Part shown: positions 8,401-11,261 of the stretch, one piece after another
How the letters are laid out: every line of letters starts with the position of its first letter
Position numbering within the stretch: position 1 is the first letter of the stretch
NCBI GenBank assembly: GCA_023091735.1
Contig: JALKBU010001421.1
Coordinates: 1 to 11,261, forward strand
Origin: Trichomonas tenax
Taxonomy: Eukaryota > Parabasalia > Trichomonadida > Trichomonadidae
DNA length: 11,261 bases
Direction of reading: 5' to 3'
The notes under the pieces: model-generated
The model's input: the letters and a program-made list of their open reading frames with translations, nothing else
The model's database searches: none
What the model was told of the DNA's origin: nothing
Program-made: the position numbers and the translations under genes

Positions 8401-8406
8401 TGAAAA
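8401..8406 (-). promoter_or_regulatory. Initiator-like TTTTCA before MYB gene
   Basis: On the minus strand, TTTTCA lies upstream of the MYB ATG, with the A of TCA 19 bases from the start codon. It is followed by an A-run and not by pyrimidine plus A/T, so it is only a partial match to the Trichomonas initiator. Confidence 0.3.
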
Positions 8407-8959
8407 TTTGTATTTGCTTCTTTACTACTTTTTTGGATTTGCGGTATATTGTTTGTAAAGCGAAATCGAATTTCGTCAAAAAATACAAAATAATTAAAGT
8501 AAGATTTGCTAATAAACCGTTCTTTCTTTTACCACCATATGTTTTAAAAAGAGTTTCAAATGATTATAACAATAAAAACATGCGTTTATGTATATGGTTG
8601 CCAAGATATGAAAGATATCTATATGAATCGATTTGAAACAGCACCAGGGCGTGTTAATTAACAAAATGCTTTAAGAATGGATTTTCTAATCCCTGAAATT
8701 ACAGTTTTATCAGAAAGATTTTTTTTATTGTCATTTTCGGTTGCTCGATTTTTCGAATTTTCCACCCGGAAACCCTCTAAAAGATGAATGTTGATACGGC
8801 ACTATTCTTTTTGGTGGCTATAGTTTCATAATATTTTTTTGATCAACAAATTCTCGATATCAACGAACTTTTCCTGTATATTTCTGTTAGCCATATTGTT
8901 AGCTTTGCGGTTCTTCCATCAATCAGACACAAATTTGATTATGACGATGATCAATAAAA
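8407..8959. other. AT-rich spacer between DHHC pseudogene and MYB gene
   Basis: No convincing gene. A plus-strand frame from about 8400 to 8636 is open but lacks an ATG at its head (it begins TTG) and resembles nothing known. On the minus strand, short coding-like pieces occur in 8750-8890 in shifting frames with stops, which may be relics. A GCACCA word lies at 8641. Confidence 0.5.
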
Positions 8960-9724
8960 TTATAGAAGGAATTGGCGATTGAACTCAGGATGGCCGGAAT
9001 AAGCGAACCATAAGATGTTCGATAGCGTAGGTAATAAGTAATAAATCCAATTCGGAAATAATATCTTCTTCAATAAACTGGGTTTTGATTTGGTGTTATC
9101 ATTGCTGTGTTCTATTTTGTTGTATTCACATACAGGTGGGATATACATGCAGGCAAATGATATAACAGCTAATATAAACATCAAAATGATGACAAAAAGC
9201 ATATTGACTGTTTTTTCCTCGATGACATGATAATGATATGCTTCAATAAACATTATAATGCAAATTTGTAAAAATATCAAGGCTGTATATATCAAAAATA
9301 ACATGAAAGCTTTGCTGTTTCGTAATGCAATGCAGTTTCCTATAACCTGGCAATGATGATCATGATTGAAATATCACTGTTTGCAAATTCTGCAATGTTG
9401 AGCTCTCGCAGGCTTTGGTAATTAACAAATTGAACATTTGTCGACGACATCGAATTGTTTCGGAAGACAATTTAGTTGATATTCTGAAAATCCATTTTCG
9501 ATTAAATTTTGTTTCACGGAACCAGCGTCCAACCATGATGACACCATAAATGACCACAACCATAGAATAGAAACTGTTGTCCAAATCGGAACAAATATCT
9601 TTAAAATTGTTATATCGGTTGAATTTCCTTGAAAAAGCAGCACAAAGAAGAAAATTGATACTGTGGCTTCAATTGCCACAAAAATTAGAATAACAAAACA
9701 CCGAGGAATGACATTTTTTCGCAT
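8960..9724 (-). pseudogene. DHHC-type protein S-acyltransferase, broken by two in-frame stops
   Basis: The parent family transfers palmitate to cysteines of membrane proteins. From ATG 9724 to TAA 8960 a single frame of 254 codons holds the whole plan: two membrane segments (about 8-32 and 43-62), WLDAGSV in the place of the family's DPG motif, the cysteine-rich domain, two more membrane segments (about 141-162 and 173-195) and a FPNWIYYLLPT tail. The domain keeps Cys97, Cys100, KPxR, His110-Cys111, Cys114, DHHC (122-125) and Cys131 at canonical spacing. It is interrupted by TAA (9422-9424, codon 101) and TGA (9374-9376, codon 117, exactly where a zinc-binding Cys is expected). There is no frameshift. 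An intron is unlikely because the residues between the stops are themselves conserved. Assembly error or recoding remain possible. Confidence 0.85.
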
Positions 9725-9970
9725 GAATGTGCCACATTTTCGTTATTTTTGCATATATAAAATCTGTTTATAATGAAACTCACTTTTTCCAATATAATGA
9801 TGGCAACAGGTGAAGAAATAATCAATAAATTTCAATAAATCTTCAAAATTTTGTTAGATTTATAACCTACATCTAATATATTATATAATTTTCAAAGAAA
9901 AATTTATTGATAGATTTTCGAAGTTTATTTTTTGAACCAAATAATGGGATTATATGTATACATGCAGGAA

Positions 9971-9992
9971 TGGTGCTATAATTTAGGCACCA
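9971..9992. repeat. Inverted repeat TGGTGC...GCACCA
   Basis: TGGTGC at 9971-9976 and GCACCA at 9987-9992 are perfect reverse complements around a 10-base AT-rich loop. The same hexamer recurs through the next 540 bases, so this hairpin is part of that cluster. No RNA family is recognised. Confidence 0.45.
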
Positions 9993-10153
9993 CTTGGTTC
10001 TAGCAATGGTGGAACGATAAGGAAAAGGTTATAATTTTTTTTACAAATTTCTTAAATTGACATTTTTCGCGTATTTATATGGATTTTTTTCACACATGAA
10101 GTACGTATTAATGCACTAGCTAATATTTGATAAATCTTTGTTATATGAAGCAC

Positions 10154-10167
10154 CAGGCGCCAGGCGC
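10154..10167. repeat. Direct duplication of CAGGCGC
   Basis: Two adjacent perfect copies of CAGGCGC (10154-10160 and 10161-10167) make a small GC-rich spot in an AT-rich region, immediately after a GCACCA word. Too short to interpret. Confidence 0.4.
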
Positions 10168-10424
10168 AAAGTGGTACTACATTGAAAATTGAGTTAACAC
10201 CACCAACCAGCGCCATGGTGCTTGGAGCCGTACTCATATGTTTCTAAAATGATACACTGGGCTCGTGTGGTGTCATAGAACGACAATTTAATGTAGCACC
10301 ATTGCAATTCAATAGATTATTCTGAAATTCTTTCGAAATCTATTTTCAATCGATTTTATGAGCTTACAAATGATTATTTGATGCGTTTATTAAATAATTT
10401 TTCAACGAAAATTAAGGCTATTTG

Positions 10425-10616
10425 TTAAAAATAAGTTGTTATGGCTGGTGCTCCACAGGCTTCAATCCACTGATCATAAAATTCGTGAGGTAGTAAATAG
10501 CGTATTGCAAAGAACCTAATAGCATATGGTGCATTAACTTTTGCCATAAATCTTTCATCAGATTATACACAATATTGATTTCTGACAAAGCAAATAGCGT
10601 AGCCACCTTTTTTCAT
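10425..10616 (-). pseudogene. Degraded coding-like fragment, unknown family
   Basis: Reading from ATG 10616, a 63-codon frame ends at TAA 10425 and is broken once by TAA (10563-10565, codon 18). The amino acids look protein-like: MKKGGYAICFVRN at the start, then after the stop a 45-residue stretch including APYAIRFF, RYLLPHEFYDQW and EACGAPA. Codon choice is richer in G+C than the surrounding spacer. I do not recognise a family and cannot assign a function. It may be the 3' part of a decayed gene whose 5' part lies at 10981-11244, in a different frame. Chance remains possible for so short a frame. Confidence 0.35.
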
Positions 10617-10980
10617 TTACAGCCGATATTATTTCAGTGTTCAAGATACGATTTCATGTTTAACAAAACATCACCAACATTTCGAGTCAAAAAACATAGG
10701 CGCAAGCTAAACAATCAATTGCAAAGATTTAGATTTTAGTTATATATACTTTTTATGCCTACAAAACCAAGCCTCAATTTATCTTTATCAATTTTTGATA
10801 TCAAAATACGGTAAAATCTTAAGATATTCGAGATCGCTGCGCATATTTATAATATCCGTCTACAATGACCGAATAATATCAAAGTTATATAACGTTTTAA
10901 TACAATTTATTTTCACAATTAGATATCAGAAGCTATGAACTACTAAATAAGTTTCGATTAACATAAAATAATCATAATAA
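10617..10980. other. AT-rich sequence between two degraded frames
   Basis: Mostly AT-rich with stops in all frames. One minus-strand stretch at about 10855-10790 reads protein-like (includes RSDLEYLKILPYFD) and could be another piece of the same relic as its neighbours. Nothing here can be called with confidence. Confidence 0.35.
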
Positions 10981-11244
10981 CATTTTTATTTCAAAATCTC
11001 TGGATAATTCTTTCGAAAACGATATGGAGGAAATAGGGGTCACTGAATTTTCTATGCCTACTCAAACATCTCGATTTTTCTCCACCAGTATGAATATTTA
11101 AGGTCTAATTTTGGTGGCAAATGAAAAATTTTCTCATCTAAAATGCTGTGGATATATAAAGCATGAAAAATATATTATTCAATATTATATCAAAAAAATA
11201 TCTTGATTTATTTTGATGTTAACTGACGGGTTATCATTACTCAT
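10981..11244 (-). pseudogene. Possible decayed gene 5' part with several in-frame stops, unknown family
   Basis: A single minus-strand frame from ATG 11244 to 10981 (88 codons) reads as pieces of plausible protein separated by five stops: MSNDNPSVNIKINQDIFLI, then FIYPQHFR, ENFSFATKIRP, IFILVEKNRDV and finally a 28-codon open piece including SVTPISSISFSKELSRDF. That the pieces share one frame without a shift is the argument for decay by point mutation. No family is recognised. AT-rich DNA can give Ile/Phe/Lys-rich pieces by chance, so support is weak. Confidence 0.25.
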
Positions 11245-11261
11245 GTTGTTTGCATGCTGTG

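Larger units (their letters stand above)
9725..10424. other. Gene-poor region with GCACCA-type words
   Basis: No intact gene is seen. Stretches around 9965-10020 and 10145-10300 are less AT-rich than their surroundings and contain the hexamer GCACCA or its complement five times. A minus-strand frame at 10237-10052 (61 residues from ATG) is open but its end reads like AT-rich spacer and it resembles no known protein. A 7-base direct duplication (CAGGCGC) lies at 10154-10167. Confidence 0.5.

Noticed and set aside
8400..8636. 78-residue plus-strand ORF
   Set aside because: It begins with TTG, which is not a plausible eukaryotic start; internal ATG versions are very short and AT-driven.
9360..9430. 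Spliceosomal intron removing the two stops in the DHHC gene
   Set aside because: The bases between the stops encode conserved domain residues at the right spacing, so splicing them out would destroy the domain.
10052..10237. 61-residue minus-strand ORF
   Set aside because: Begins with ATG in a GC-richer patch, but the second half reads like AT-rich spacer and all three frames there give similar-looking peptides.
9960..10300. tRNA or other structured RNA in the GC-richer spots
   Set aside because: I found short stems only and no cloverleaf, box A/B pair or other recognisable RNA signature.

Overview
The window looks like nuclear DNA of a parabasalid protist, most likely a trichomonad (Trichomonas/Tritrichomonas type). 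The grounds are: intronless genes separated by AT-rich spacers of about 450-650 bases; very short apparent 5' leaders with initiator-like TTTTCA/TCATT words just before the ATG; a two-repeat MYB protein of the kind greatly expanded in trichomonads; and a large coiled-coil protein typical of these genomes. TAA, TAG and TGA all end intact genes here, so the standard code applies. The species call is inference.

Layout. 1-510: AT-rich upstream region with a 30-base-period triple repeat (381-470) in front of the first gene. 511-1659 (+): cytosolic peptide:N-glycanase with a complete Cys/His/Asp triad. 2123-3148 (+): single-pass, probably Golgi, glycosyltransferase-like protein. 3615-6836 (-): 1073-residue coiled-coil protein, convergent with the previous gene. 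7474-8382 (-): R2R3-type MYB DNA-binding protein. 8960-9724 (-): DHHC protein S-acyltransferase whose frame is collinear with the family but broken by two nonsense codons inside the zinc-binding cysteine-rich domain. 9725-11261: no intact gene, but degraded coding-like frames on the minus strand and an unusual clustering of the hexamer GCACCA/TGGTGC.

The genes do not form an operon or a recognisable system; each appears to have its own promoter. The first two both concern glycans (removal from misfolded glycoproteins, and transfer), but with a 463-base gap and separate initiator-like sites this is probably chance. The right third looks like a zone of gene decay. I see no defence system, mobile-element gene with recognisable catalytic motifs, tRNA, rRNA or CRISPR array. 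The most distinctive observations are the freshly broken DHHC gene, the phased 30-base repeat near the glycanase promoter, and the GCACCA cluster with decayed frames at the right end.
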